Origin: a bacterium
GTDB lineage: Bacteria > B130-G9
DNA: 24,440 nt
Direction: 5' to 3'
NCBI GenBank assembly: GCA_035527515.1
Contig: DATLAJ010000059.1
Location: 1-24,440 of the forward strand
Below the pieces are notes generated by a model. That model was not told the origin of the DNA, ran no database searches, and worked only from the letters and a program-made list of their open reading frames with translations. Shown in pieces: positions 16,496 to 24,151 of this stretch. Position 1 is the first letter of the stretch. Each line of letters begins with the position of its first letter. Both the position numbers and the translations under genes were made by a program.

Positions 16496-16868
16496 CGTTT
16501 ATTGTTGGCATCTTGTGCATATCCATCCAGCATGTCGAGATTACACGTCAATCAGGCTAGACCAGACTGGCCATGGCAATACAACACCAAGCGTAGCACT
16601 TTCGGCCAGCGTCGATCAAGCGCAAGCAATTGGCCGCAAGGAATCGCCTTCGCTGCGAATGTATCTTGATTGAAGCTGATTAGTGCTTTTGAAATGCTCT
16701 CGTCGGCCGTTGTCAAAATGGGCGTCGGTGGGAGCGAACGCCCATGAGTCTGATGTCCGGGGCACCCATTCGGCTTGACAGAATTGAGGGTTTGGGGTTA
16801 GATGCTTGCTGTTTACCTGTTCTGCAATAGGATGAGTGCTTAATCTTACAGGATACGGAGGTTCAGAC
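16496..16868. other. Divergent selD-ilvE intergenic region
   Basis: This 373-base region lies between the divergent starts of selD and ilvE. It holds the ilvE promoter (listed separately) and an 8-bp hairpin, ATGGGCGT (16718-16725) with ACGCCCAT (16738-16745). No clear selD promoter was found; a minus-strand TTGACA at 16715-16710 has only a poor -10. I looked for a Sec tRNA here and saw none. Confidence 0.5.
16775..16803 (+). promoter_or_regulatory. Sigma70-type promoter of ilvE
   Basis: A perfect -35 TTGACA (16775-16780), a 17-base spacer and TTAGAT (16798-16803, three of six matches to TATAAT) lie 65 bases before the ilvE ATG. The -10 match is weak, the position is right. Confidence 0.5.
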
Positions 16869-17750
16869 ATGGGGTTGTGTATCTACTCGAACGGGGAGTT
16901 CCTCACTGACAAGGCGAAGGCCGTAACGTCAATCTACGATCATGGCTTTCTCTACGGGGACGGCATTTTCGAGGGGATTAGAGTCTATAATGGTCTCATA
17001 TTCATGTTCCCCGAGCACATGAAGCGGCTCTATGACTCGGCTAAGTCGATTGCGCTTAAGATCCCCATGCCGAGGGAGGAGCTCAGCAGAATAACGATAG
17101 AGACCGTGAGGCGCACGGGCTATAAGGACGCCTACATAAGGCTTGTGGTCTCGCGCGGTGAGGGGGACCTCGGCCTCGACCCCCGGAAATGCCCCAAGCC
17201 CAGCATCTATATCATCGCCGACAGCATCCAGCTTTACCCCGCGGAGAAATACAAGGTTGGACTGAAGGTCATCACGTGCTCAACCAGGCGCAATAGCCCC
17301 GACGTCATCTGCCCCCAGATCAAGTCGCTCAACTACCTCAACAACATTTTGGCCAAGATCGAGGTCAACCGGGCTGGGGCGGACGAGGGGATCATGCTGA
17401 ACCCCAACGGCTACGTCTGCGAGGCGACCGCGGACAACATATTCGTGGTGAAGAACGGGGTGATGTTCACGCCACCGCCTTACGTGGGGGTTCTTCTGGG
17501 GATAACGCGCCAGTGCGTTCTGGACATTGCTAAGAAGCTCAACATCGAGGTGATCGAGCGGAACATCGTCATGCACGATGTCTATACTGCTGATGAGGTC
17601 TTTTTAACTGGCTCCGCTGCGGAGCTCATCCCGGTTGTGAACGCCGACGACAGGATTATTGACGATGGCAAGCCGGGGCCGATATTCAAGAATCTATTGG
17701 CCGAATTTCGGGAGATGACAAAGCACAGGGGCACTCCTGTTTACGATTGA
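16869..17750 (+). CDS. ilvE: Branched-chain amino acid aminotransferase
   Basis: IlvE transfers the amino group between glutamate and the keto acids of leucine, isoleucine and valine, using pyridoxal phosphate. This 293-residue fold-type IV enzyme has the early YDHGFLYGDGIFEGIR motif (residues 23-38), the cofactor-binding lysine K152 in QIKSLNYLNN, E185 in GYVCEATADN, and the phosphate-binding LLGITR and TGSAAE segments. It is closest to the ~290-residue type known from thermophiles and archaea. The start is ATG at 16869, fixed by GGAGG seven bases upstream; the longer frame from a GTG at 16836 adds a non-conserved tail. It stands alone, transcribed away from selD. D-amino acid aminotransferase or aminodeoxychorismate lyase are the alternatives, but motif matches favour IlvE. 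Confidence 0.92.
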   Translation: MGLCIYSNGEFLTDKAKAVTSIYDHGFLYGDGIFEGIRVYNGLIFMFPEHMKRLYDSAKSIALKIPMPREELSRITIETVRRTGYKDAYIRLVVSRGEGDLGLDPRKCPKPSIYIIADSIQLYPAEKYKVGLKVITCSTRRNSPDVICPQIKSLNYLNNILAKIEVNRAGADEGIMLNPNGYVCEATADNIFVVKNGVMFTPPPYVGVLLGITRQCVLDIAKKLNIEVIERNIVMHDVYTADEVFLTGSAAELIPVVNADDRIIDDGKPGPIFKNLLAEFREMTKHRGTPVYD

Positions 17751-17915
17751 GTGCACCGTAAGGCAGTGGGGCGCTTAGGACACCTCGGCCGGGCACACTT
17801 ACCTCTGTGGCGCTGCTTTGGGCGGAGTCGTTTTCGGTAGCGAACGCAGAATAGCTCGAGAGAGCGGGCGACGTAGAAGGCCACGAATCAACGCATCTTG
17901 CCGGTGCGCAAGCCG

Positions 17916-18890
17916 TTACTTTGGCAGGGTCTCGCCGGTAGGAAAGAAGGCGTCGTAATAGCGGAGAAGATAGACGCCATCCCTGAACTGCCCAAGCTTC
18001 GGTGTGAGCTTCTCGCCCTGAATCAGACGGATTAGGTCCTTTGCGAGCTCGGCCCCGGCCGCGATTGAGAGCAGAGCGCCCGAGCCGAACCGAGGATTCG
18101 CCTCGGTCAACTTGAGGCTGCCTTGTCTGTCGAGCAACCCTTGAATGACCGCCGGACCTGTCAATCGCAGTGACTCGGCAGCCCTCGCCACCAGCCGGAT
18201 GAACTCCATGTTCCTGACAGTCCTACCCTTGAAGACCTCGCCGTCCCGAACGTAAATCCGTTCCCGTGGGACGACGCAGAGCGCCTTCCCGCTGAAATCC
18301 GACAGCGTGTCGAAGGAATACTCTGGCCCGGGCAGAAACTCCTGGACCACCGGGTCCGCAACACGTTTTAGGTAGAAACGTAGCTCATCTTCGCTTTCGA
18401 GCTTGAACACGCCCTTGCCGCCGATCCCGCGTCGCGGCTTGACCAGAAGTGGGTAACGCGGCCCCTCGCCGCCCGCCTCTAGCTGCTCCGGCAGCCACGT
18501 TGCCGGCGTGGGGATGCCGTTATCCCGAAAGAACCGATAAGTCCGATACTTATCATCGCAGATAGCGATGGTCTCGGGGCTGGAGACGACCGCCGTGATA
18601 CCGCTCTTCCTCAGCCGCTCGCGTTGCTCGGCGAGGAATTGGAGGTCTTTATCGATCGATGGGATTATGGCGGAGATGTTATGTCTCTTGCAGATATCTA
18701 ACAGGCAGTCGATGAACCCGGGCGAGTCAAGTGGAGGCACGACCTCGAACCCATCGCCCTGAAGGAGCGCGGCCGACAGCGGGGACATGTCCGCCGCGAT
18801 CACAAGCCCACCTCCGAGCTCGGAAAGCGCCCGCTGAAAGGCCTTAACGAGGTCCGCCCGCCAGTTAGCACTCAGGATGAGAATATTCAT
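17916..18890 (-). CDS. ATP-grasp ligase (carbamoyl-phosphate-synthase large-chain-like)
   Basis: The 324-residue protein joins a preATP-grasp N-terminal domain (MNILILSANW, residues 1-100) to an ATP-grasp domain with K151 in LLVKPRRGIGGKGV, the QEFLPGPEYSFD segment at 183-194 and the metal-binding LTEANPRFGSG (E263, N265). ATP-grasp enzymes join a carboxylate to an amine through an acyl-phosphate. This subgroup, often called carbamoyl phosphate synthase-like, is not CPS itself; substrates are usually unknown and may include small peptides, cell-wall precursors or modified sugars. The start is set at ATG 18890 because conservation begins there; the longer frame from 18950 encodes repeat sequence. 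It is convergent with ilvE. Confidence 0.8.
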   Translation of the reverse strand: MNILILSANWRADLVKAFQRALSELGGGLVIAADMSPLSAALLQGDGFEVVPPLDSPGFIDCLLDICKRHNISAIIPSIDKDLQFLAEQRERLRKSGITAVVSSPETIAICDDKYRTYRFFRDNGIPTPATWLPEQLEAGGEGPRYPLLVKPRRGIGGKGVFKLESEDELRFYLKRVADPVVQEFLPGPEYSFDTLSDFSGKALCVVPRERIYVRDGEVFKGRTVRNMEFIRLVARAAESLRLTGPAVIQGLLDRQGSLKLTEANPRFGSGALLSIAAGAELAKDLIRLIQGEKLTPKLGQFRDGVYLLRYYDAFFPTGETLPK

Positions 18891-18925
18891 CTGGTCTTCA
18901 GTCCGGCCATGATGATGGGAGGATG

Positions 18926-19020
18926 ATCCACGAAGGACACGAAGGCGCACGAAGGCAAGTCCAGCAACCGGGCCACGATCCCCTATCCCTTCTTCGTGTC
19001 TCTTCGTGTTCCTCGTGGAT
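18926..19020. repeat. Inverted repeat of the CACGAAGGA type
   Basis: The left arm (18926-18955) and right arm (18988-19020) are imperfect reverse complements, each made of three short CACGAAGG-like units; both outer ends read ATCCACGA when oriented alike. The spacer is about 32 bases. Similar short elements are dispersed between genes of many bacterial genomes. Here the right arm forms the C-terminal codons of the HicB-like gene. Confidence 0.7.
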
Positions 19021-19216
19021 TTCCGAGAGATGAGTGGCCCTCGGCCTGGCGCCGCGCCAATTCCCGATTGGCCTCCAGGACAAGCTGCACCGCATCCTTC
19101 AGATTATCACGTGTTTCCTCGAGCGTTCGGCCCTGTGTGTTAGCTCCAGGCAACTCCTCTACATACCCAATCCACCAGTCGCCCTCTTGCTCCAACACGG
19201 CGGTGAATTTCTCCAT
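18983..19216 (-). CDS. hicB: HicB-like antitoxin, orphan, end altered by a repeat
   Basis: The 77-residue protein has the HicB fold: MEKFTAVLEQEGDWWIGYVEELPG, then ANTQGRTLEETRDNLKDAVQLVLEANRELA. The ATG at 19216 is chosen because AGGAGGG lies about nine bases upstream; the longer frame from 19312 adds an unrelated tail. The last ~12 residues (NPRGTRRDTKKG) are encoded by the right arm of the inverted repeat, so the original end, probably an REPL-type tail, was replaced. No HicA reading frame lies on either side, so this is an orphan antitoxin or a stand-alone protein of the UPF0150 type. It is a different branch from the HicB at 4626-4832. Confidence 0.75.
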   Translation of the reverse strand: MEKFTAVLEQEGDWWIGYVEELPGANTQGRTLEETRDNLKDAVQLVLEANRELARRQAEGHSSLGNPRGTRRDTKKG

Positions 19217-19376
19217 CTCTTCCGCCCTCCTCTCTTTCTTCACCGACTCTTTGGCTACGTCTTTCTCCTTATGAATACCACCCTGGGCATAAGGCAACAA
19301 TAGCAGAAACATCCAGACAGGAGCGTTCCCACATCAAAAAGAAAAAGACGGCTCAATCTTGCTGAAGTGCTACGCC

Positions 19377-20567
19377 TCATTCAAACTGCCAGGGAGCAAT
19401 AGCAATATCGCCCACAATCTCGGAGATATCACCCGGTTTAGTCAAGCCGGTAAACCAGGAGTATTCGCCGGCGGAGAGCTCAGGCAAATTCATCTCAAAA
19501 ATCACTGAGGGTCCCAATGAGAAGCTGGCAGGAATAGTGAAGTCGGCAAAAGCAGGCATCAATCCTGCCGCAAAGCTTGGCCAGGAGAGGAAGGTGCCAT
19601 CCGGCAGACCAACACCCAGATAGATGTCAACCGTGACCGCCGGGCCCGGATTCTCCAAACTCGCTTCAACTATCATCCTGTCACCAAGACGATAGAGAGA
19701 TTTGTTGGTGGCGACCGAGATAACGGGCATCTGGGTCAGGACGCTCACGCCGTCGCTGTCTGTCCCAAACCACTTGTTGCCATTGGCGTCTATGGCAATA
19801 GCTTGTACAGTATCATTGACCAGACCGCTGTTGCCAGTGTTGTAAGTTGTCCAGCTGCCATCAGAGTGGAGGACACTGACGCCGCCTTCGTATGTCCCGA
19901 ACCACTTGTTGCCATTGGTATCTATGGCAATGGCAAGCAGATAGTTGCTGACCAGACCGCTGTTATTAGTATTGTAACTTGTCCAACTGCCGTCAGCACG
20001 GAGGACGCTAACGCCACCGGTAGTGCCGAACCACTTGTTGCCATTGGCCTCGATGGCAATGGTAAGCACATAGTTGTCGGCCAGACCGCTGTTGTCAGTA
20101 TTGTAAGTCATCCAACTGCCATCAGGATGGAGGACGCTAACGCCGTCATACCCAGCGCCGAACCACTTGTTGCCGGCACCATCTATGCCAATGGCATTCA
20201 CATAGTCACCGGCCAGACGGCTGTTGCCGGAATTATAAGTCGTCCACCTCCTGCCGTAGGGGTGGAGAACGCTGACGCCGCGATTGGTTCCGAACCACTT
20301 GTTGCCATGGGCGTCTATGGCAATGGCATTCACAAGGCTATTGTAAGTCCTCCAACTGCCGTCGCAGCGGAGAACGCTGACACCGCCGCCCCTCCCGAAC
20401 CACTTGTTGCCATGGGCGTCTATGGCAATGGCCATCACACTATCGCCGGCAAGACCGCTGTTGCCGGTGTTATAACTTGTCCACCTATCCTCGGCAAAGC
20501 TATTGGTCACCGTCAATATCACAAGCGCAGTTGCCAAAACCGTTAAAACAGGAATCAATCTCTTCAT
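19377..20567 (-). CDS. Secreted six-unit beta-propeller (Reg_prop-like) protein
   Basis: The 396-residue protein has a clear signal peptide (residues 1-25, cleavage after SFA). Residues 29-280 hold six units of about 43 residues that read WTTYN..NSGL....V.AIAID..GNKWFG....GVSVL..DGS, the pattern of the propeller domains of hybrid two-component sensors; conserved Trp start the units at 29, 72, 108, 152, 195 and 239. The second unit is only 36 residues and lacks the NSGL part. The last ~110 residues form a beta-rich domain ending in GDIAIAPWQF, a type of C-terminal domain seen in secreted proteins. There is no kinase or membrane domain, so it is an extracellular binding protein rather than a sensor. 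AAGGAG lies before the ATG. Confidence 0.85.
   Translation of the reverse strand: MKRLIPVLTVLATALVILTVTNSFAEDRWTSYNTGNSGLAGDSVMAIAIDAHGNKWFGRGGGVSVLRCDGSWRTYNSLVNAIAIDAHGNKWFGTNRGVSVLHPYGRRWTTYNSGNSRLAGDYVNAIGIDGAGNKWFGAGYDGVSVLHPDGSWMTYNTDNSGLADNYVLTIAIEANGNKWFGTTGGVSVLRADGSWTSYNTNNSGLVSNYLLAIAIDTNGNKWFGTYEGGVSVLHSDGSWTTYNTGNSGLVNDTVQAIAIDANGNKWFGTDSDGVSVLTQMPVISVATNKSLYRLGDRMIVEASLENPGPAVTVDIYLGVGLPDGTFLSWPSFAAGLMPAFADFTIPASFSLGPSVIFEMNLPELSAGEYSWFTGLTKPGDISEIVGDIAIAPWQFE
19725..20483. repeat. Tandem coding repeat, six units of ~130 bases
   Basis: The propeller units are also highly alike at the nucleotide level: the segment coding GNKWFG recurs as nearly the same bases six times (for example CCGAACCACTTGTTGCC on the plus strand near 20029 and 20158). 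Unit starts are spaced 43, 36, 44, 43 and 44 codons apart. Confidence 0.85.
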
Positions 20568-20685
20568 CTTTCATCTCCTTTTTTAAGGATCTTACCCCGC
20601 CCCTTCCGAGGTTCAGCTTTTTCCCCCTTATTCCGTTTCCTTGACGGAACAAAGGGACTTAAACTGTAAAGAACAAACTGCGTTA

Positions 20686-20714
20686 AACTTAGCAAGATGC
20701 CAAACGATTGTCAA
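20686..20714 (-). promoter_or_regulatory. Possible promoter of the propeller gene
   Basis: On the minus strand TTGACA (20714-20709), a 17-base spacer and TAAGTT (20691-20686) lie upstream of the gene, giving a leader of about 112 bases. The -35 is perfect, the -10 has three of six matches. The leader can form a TTCCGT/ACGGAA hairpin at 20631-20649. Confidence 0.4.
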
Positions 20715-20743
20715 GAAAGAGCAGACGTTGAAAAGGGTCTGCT
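20713..20743 (-). terminator. Putative terminator downstream of the methyltransferase gene
   Basis: AGCAGAC (minus strand 20743-20737) pairs with GTCTGCT (20726-20720) around a 10-base loop and is followed by CTTTCTT. It lies 108 bases past the methyltransferase stop and directly before the -35 element of the next gene. Confidence 0.45.
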
Positions 20744-20803
20744 TCGACAAAACTACCACGGAATCTAAGCGAAGGCAGCTGGGCATGTAAGAAAGTCCAA
20801 AGT

Positions 20804-20824
20804 CTTCATCCTTCATCCTTCATC
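20804..20824. repeat. CTTCATC tandem heptamer
   Basis: Three perfect copies of CTTCATC, followed by a degenerate fourth, lie just beyond the methyltransferase gene. It is a simple-sequence tract. Confidence 0.8.
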
Positions 20825-20850
20825 CTTCTCATCTCAGGTGCCCATAAGCC

Positions 20851-21651
20851 TCACCGTCTGGCGACTATCTGGAATGTGTTCTGCGAGCGGACGAGCACGT
20901 CGGCCAGAGCGCAGAAAACTCCAAACCGTCTCGAGCAGTATTTCTCGATACTGATAACTGAGAGTCCATTCGAGTTGAGGGCAGAGGCGACGGCCGCCGG
21001 GTCGATGCCTCCAAAGCGCCGTTGAAAATCGGACATGGAGTAGTCGATGCATCTCGCCTCGGCTGGGAGCGAGCGGATTCGCAGCCTGTAAAGCGATTCG
21101 TCAAGCCGGGCGATCGCACGATGAAATGAATACCGCAGCCTGCTCGATATAGTCTGTTTGAGCGGCTCGTGCGTGATCAGCATGACGCCGCCGCCGGCAA
21201 GTCTTGACGAGGCGAGCCGAAGCGCCTCGGGGACGTCCGGGACGTGATGCAGCGCGCCGCAGAAGACGATTAGGTCGAATTCTTGAGGGCAGCCGGCGAG
21301 GAACGAGAATAGGTCAGCGCAGATGAGCTTGGGCTGAACGTCGAGCTTCATGGCCCGAACCTTGCCTCTTGCGATACGCAGCATCGCAAGCGAGGCGTCG
21401 AACGCGATAACATCAAAGCCCGCCTCGGCGAGCATGATAGAGACCTTGCCCGTTCCACAGGCCACGTCGAGCGCTCTTGGCCTCCGGCCTCTTCTGCCCA
21501 ACGCTCGCCTGACGGCCTCGAGAGCTCGCCTTCGGCGTCCTCGCTCGAAGAAGTTCCGCTCCTCGGGGTGCAGCGCGTCGTAGTAGGGCGCCTCGACCTT
21601 GTGCACCTCGATGTTGGCTTTGAGCACGTCATCGCTGGCGTAAGAGTTCAT
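20851..21651 (-). CDS. Class I SAM-dependent methyltransferase
   Basis: The 266-residue protein has the Rossmann-type methyltransferase core: motif I LDVACGTGK (61-69), an acidic motif II at VIAFDAS, DLFSF for motif III, and the FDLIVFCGALHHVPD segment of motif IV with the HHV pattern common in methyltransferases acting on small molecules or lipids/quinones. It transfers a methyl group from S-adenosylmethionine to an unknown acceptor, probably in the cytoplasm. The C-terminal ~90 residues are specific to this protein. It lies 157 bases after recD2 on the same strand, separated from it by an inverted repeat, so joint transcription is uncertain. Confidence 0.8.
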   Translation of the reverse strand: MNSYASDDVLKANIEVHKVEAPYYDALHPEERNFFERGRRRRALEAVRRALGRRGRRPRALDVACGTGKVSIMLAEAGFDVIAFDASLAMLRIARGKVRAMKLDVQPKLICADLFSFLAGCPQEFDLIVFCGALHHVPDVPEALRLASSRLAGGGVMLITHEPLKQTISSRLRYSFHRAIARLDESLYRLRIRSLPAEARCIDYSMSDFQRRFGGIDPAAVASALNSNGLSVISIEKYCSRRFGVFCALADVLVRSQNTFQIVARR

Positions 21652-21665
21652 GCCCTAGATGCTCG

Positions 21666-21729
21666 TGTAGGGACGGGGCTTGTCTCCGCCCATCTATATA
21701 TTCGGGCAGACACAAGGCCTGCCCCTACA
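21666..21729. repeat. 26-base imperfect inverted repeat
   Basis: The left arm 21666-21691 (TGTAGGGACGGGGCTTG...) and right arm 21704-21729 match as reverse complements at 21 of 26 positions, with an AT-rich 12-base loop. A related half-element, GACGCCCCTACG, lies at 21789-21800. This GTAGGGGCGGGCC type of repeat is found dispersed in the genomes of several uncultured phyla. Confidence 0.75.
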
Positions 21730-21808
21730 TGTGGCATACCCCGCTGCGTCATCCCCGTAGAAACCGACTTATTGGACAGCCTCCAAGCGACGCCCCTACG
21801 ATTTACGG

Positions 21809-24085
21809 TCACGTTAGCTGCTCCGAATTGAGGGCACTGAGCCTCGCAGCCAGGAGCGTGTATCGCTTCGAGGTCTTGTCGTTGCCTATTGCCATGAAAA
21901 GAGCCTTTTTTGAGCCTACCATCATAACGAGCTTCTTGGCCCGCGTTACTGCCGTATAGATGAGGTTACGCTGAAGGAGTAAGAAATGCTGGGTTATGAG
22001 CGGCAGTATCACCGCCTCGTATTCGCTGCCCTGCGATTTGTGCACCGATATCGCGTAGGCGAGTTCGAGCTCACCCGCGTCGATGGGCGAGTAATTGACC
22101 TTCCTGTCGCCGAAATCGACGATAAGGTTTTGGTTCGCGCGGTTGAGCATCACGATCACGCCGATATCTCCGTTGAAGACCTCTTTCTCGTAGCTGTTTT
22201 TGGTCTGCATCACCTTGTCGCCCTCTCGGAAGACGCGGCCCCCGAACTGCACGGGCCTCCCATTTGGATTGAGAGCGTTTTGCAGCTCGACGTTCAATGT
22301 GTGTGTGCCGACGCGTCCGCGGTGCATCGGCGTCAGGACCTGAATCTGGGTTAGGGGATCGAACCCAAAGCGCCGGGGCACTCTGTGTGTTGCGAGCTCT
22401 ATGATGGCCTTCAGGACGCTCTCCGGGCTGCCCCGCTCGACGAAATAGAATTGACCATGAGCGGAGCTAGACCGCTTGGGTAGAATCGGCGCATCCCCCT
22501 GGTTTATCTTGTGTGCGTTCACCACGATGAGGTTATCATAACCGTTCACTGACTGCTGGCGGAAGATGTGCGTCAGCCTGATAACCGGGACGGACCCTGA
22601 TCTGATGATGTCATTAAGAACCGCACCCGGGCCAACTGACGGCAACTGGTCGGCATCCCCGACAATGACGAGCGAGCAGCTGGGCGCAAGGGCTGACAGG
22701 AGTTTCGACATGAGCCTGATGTCAACCATCGACGCCTCGTCCATCACAATGAAATCCGCTGGGAGTTTGCGATGCTTCCCGTATTTGAAGGCACGTTTGA
22801 AGGCATCATATTCCAAGAGGCGATGGACCGTTTTGGCCTCGAAGCCGGTCGCCTCCGAGAGCCGCTTGGCGGCCCTTCCGGTGGGAGCACAGAGCCCCAG
22901 CCTAACTCGCAGACGGCGGCATATTCTCACCAGCCGACCAACCAGCGCGGTCTTGCCGGTGCCCGGCCCGCCGGTGATGACCGTAACCTTTGAGGTCAAT
23001 GTCTTGTGGATGGCCGAGGACTGCTCGTCAGAGAGGATAAGCTTATCGGTCTTCTCGGCCGCGGCGCTGGCCGCAAGCGCTCTCGCCGCGTCGAACGGCG
23101 CAGGCCCAGCGATTAGGTCGCGAAGGCTTTTGGCGACGGACTCCTCGCAGACCTTGAGTTCAGCCAGAAACACCGCGTCTTCCGCGAGCGGGTCCAGGGC
23201 GAGCTTCTTCTCTTGGCAAAGGGATGTGAGCGCCTCGAGAATGAGACTCTCCTCGACGGCCAGCAACTCCTGAACCGAGCTCACAAACACATCCTTCGGC
23301 AGATAAGTGTGTCCCTTCTCGCTCGCCCTTCGCAATGCGTAGGACGCGCCCGCCTTGATGCGCTCCGGGTTTTTGGGGCTCAGGCCCAATTTCTGGGCGA
23401 TCGCGTCCGCTGTCTTGAACCCAATGCCTGTTATATCGTCCGCCAACTTGTAGGGGTTCGACGTCAGCACATTGACCGCCGAGGCGCCATACTCTTTGAA
23501 GACCTGCATCCCTCGCGCGATGCTGACGCCGTACCCCTGTAGGAACACGAGCAGTTGGCGCAGACCCCTATACCTGTTCCACGCCTCAACTGCGCGTTTG
23601 ACAGTCTGCGGGCCGATGCCGGGAATCGAAAGCAGCCTTTCGCTGTCGTGGTCGAGTACTTCCACCGTCTTGTCTCCGAAGTGCTCCACTATCTGACGTG
23701 CCCTCGTCTCGCCGATGCCTGTGATGAGGCCCGAGCCCAGGAACTTTCTGAGCCCGGCAAGTGTCTGCGGGATTCGCGATTGGAATGAATGAACCTGAAG
23801 CCTCTTGCCATATTTGGGATGTTGCGACCAAGTGCCCTGGACCTCGACCTCCTCGCCCGGGGAGCACGGACCGAGATTGCCGCAGACCACGATTGTCTCG
23901 CCATCCGGCTGCTTCAACTCAGCCACAACGTATCGCTCGTCGTCGGACGCAAAAACAATGCGCTCGATCGTCCCGGCCGTGGTCAGGTGTTCAGGAGCGG
24001 CCTGGCCAGCTGAGAGCTCGGCCTGCTTCGCCTGTTGTTCTAGGGGGTCTCTTCGATGTGAGGGGAATAGCGGTCTGTTGGGCAT
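21809..24085 (-). CDS. recD2: RecD2 (RecD/TraA-type) DNA helicase
   Basis: RecD2 is a 5'-3' superfamily 1B helicase that works without RecBC in DNA repair and fork processing. The 758-residue protein fits its ~720-780 length. It has an N-terminal OB-like part (35-110), tandem helix-hairpin-helix segments (ITGIGETRAR 121-130, IPGIGPQTVK 154-163, ITGIGFKTAD 218-227), Walker A GGPGTGKT (372-379), motif II DEAS (449-452), GDADQLPSVGPG (476-487), and C-terminal helicase motifs VHKSQGSEY and YTAVTRAKK. The start ATG at 24085 has only a weak GGAAG upstream. No recB or recC is in the window, in line with the D2 type. Confidence 0.95.
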   Translation of the reverse strand: MPNRPLFPSHRRDPLEQQAKQAELSAGQAAPEHLTTAGTIERIVFASDDERYVVAELKQPDGETIVVCGNLGPCSPGEEVEVQGTWSQHPKYGKRLQVHSFQSRIPQTLAGLRKFLGSGLITGIGETRARQIVEHFGDKTVEVLDHDSERLLSIPGIGPQTVKRAVEAWNRYRGLRQLLVFLQGYGVSIARGMQVFKEYGASAVNVLTSNPYKLADDITGIGFKTADAIAQKLGLSPKNPERIKAGASYALRRASEKGHTYLPKDVFVSSVQELLAVEESLILEALTSLCQEKKLALDPLAEDAVFLAELKVCEESVAKSLRDLIAGPAPFDAARALAASAAAEKTDKLILSDEQSSAIHKTLTSKVTVITGGPGTGKTALVGRLVRICRRLRVRLGLCAPTGRAAKRLSEATGFEAKTVHRLLEYDAFKRAFKYGKHRKLPADFIVMDEASMVDIRLMSKLLSALAPSCSLVIVGDADQLPSVGPGAVLNDIIRSGSVPVIRLTHIFRQQSVNGYDNLIVVNAHKINQGDAPILPKRSSSAHGQFYFVERGSPESVLKAIIELATHRVPRRFGFDPLTQIQVLTPMHRGRVGTHTLNVELQNALNPNGRPVQFGGRVFREGDKVMQTKNSYEKEVFNGDIGVIVMLNRANQNLIVDFGDRKVNYSPIDAGELELAYAISVHKSQGSEYEAVILPLITQHFLLLQRNLIYTAVTRAKKLVMMVGSKKALFMAIGNDKTSKRYTLLAARLSALNSEQLT

Positions 24086-24151
24086 TGGACTTCCGCGGTT
24101 TTGTTGATGATGCGGTCCTGCGTATGCGGCATGGGAGCTGCGACTAAAGTC

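Noticed and set aside
16836-16868. GTG start giving ilvE 11 more residues
   Set aside because: The GGAGG site lies inside that extension and serves the ATG at 16869, where family similarity begins.
16496-16868. A Sec tRNA next to selD
   Set aside because: I looked for the long acceptor and variable arms with a TCA anticodon on both strands by eye and found nothing that folds.
16616-16870. An 84-codon minus-strand open frame between selD and ilvE
   Set aside because: It overlaps the ilvE promoter and ribosome binding site, has no ribosome binding site of its own that I can see, and no family resemblance.
18891-18950. Longer N-terminus of the ATP-grasp protein from 18950
   Set aside because: The extra 20 residues come from the inverted repeat region; the conserved MNILILSAN start is at 18890.
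19803-20546. A 247-codon open frame on the plus strand opposite the propeller gene
   Set aside because: It is the antisense of the tandem coding repeat, so its length is a by-product of the repeat; it resembles no protein family, while the minus strand has a signal peptide and clear propeller units.
20804-20824. CRISPR-like direct repeats
   Set aside because: The units are seven bases with no spacers, a simple tandem tract.
22566-23273. A 235-codon open frame on the plus strand
   Set aside because: It lies wholly opposite the conserved helicase motifs of recD2 and has low-complexity Ser/Ala-rich sequence.
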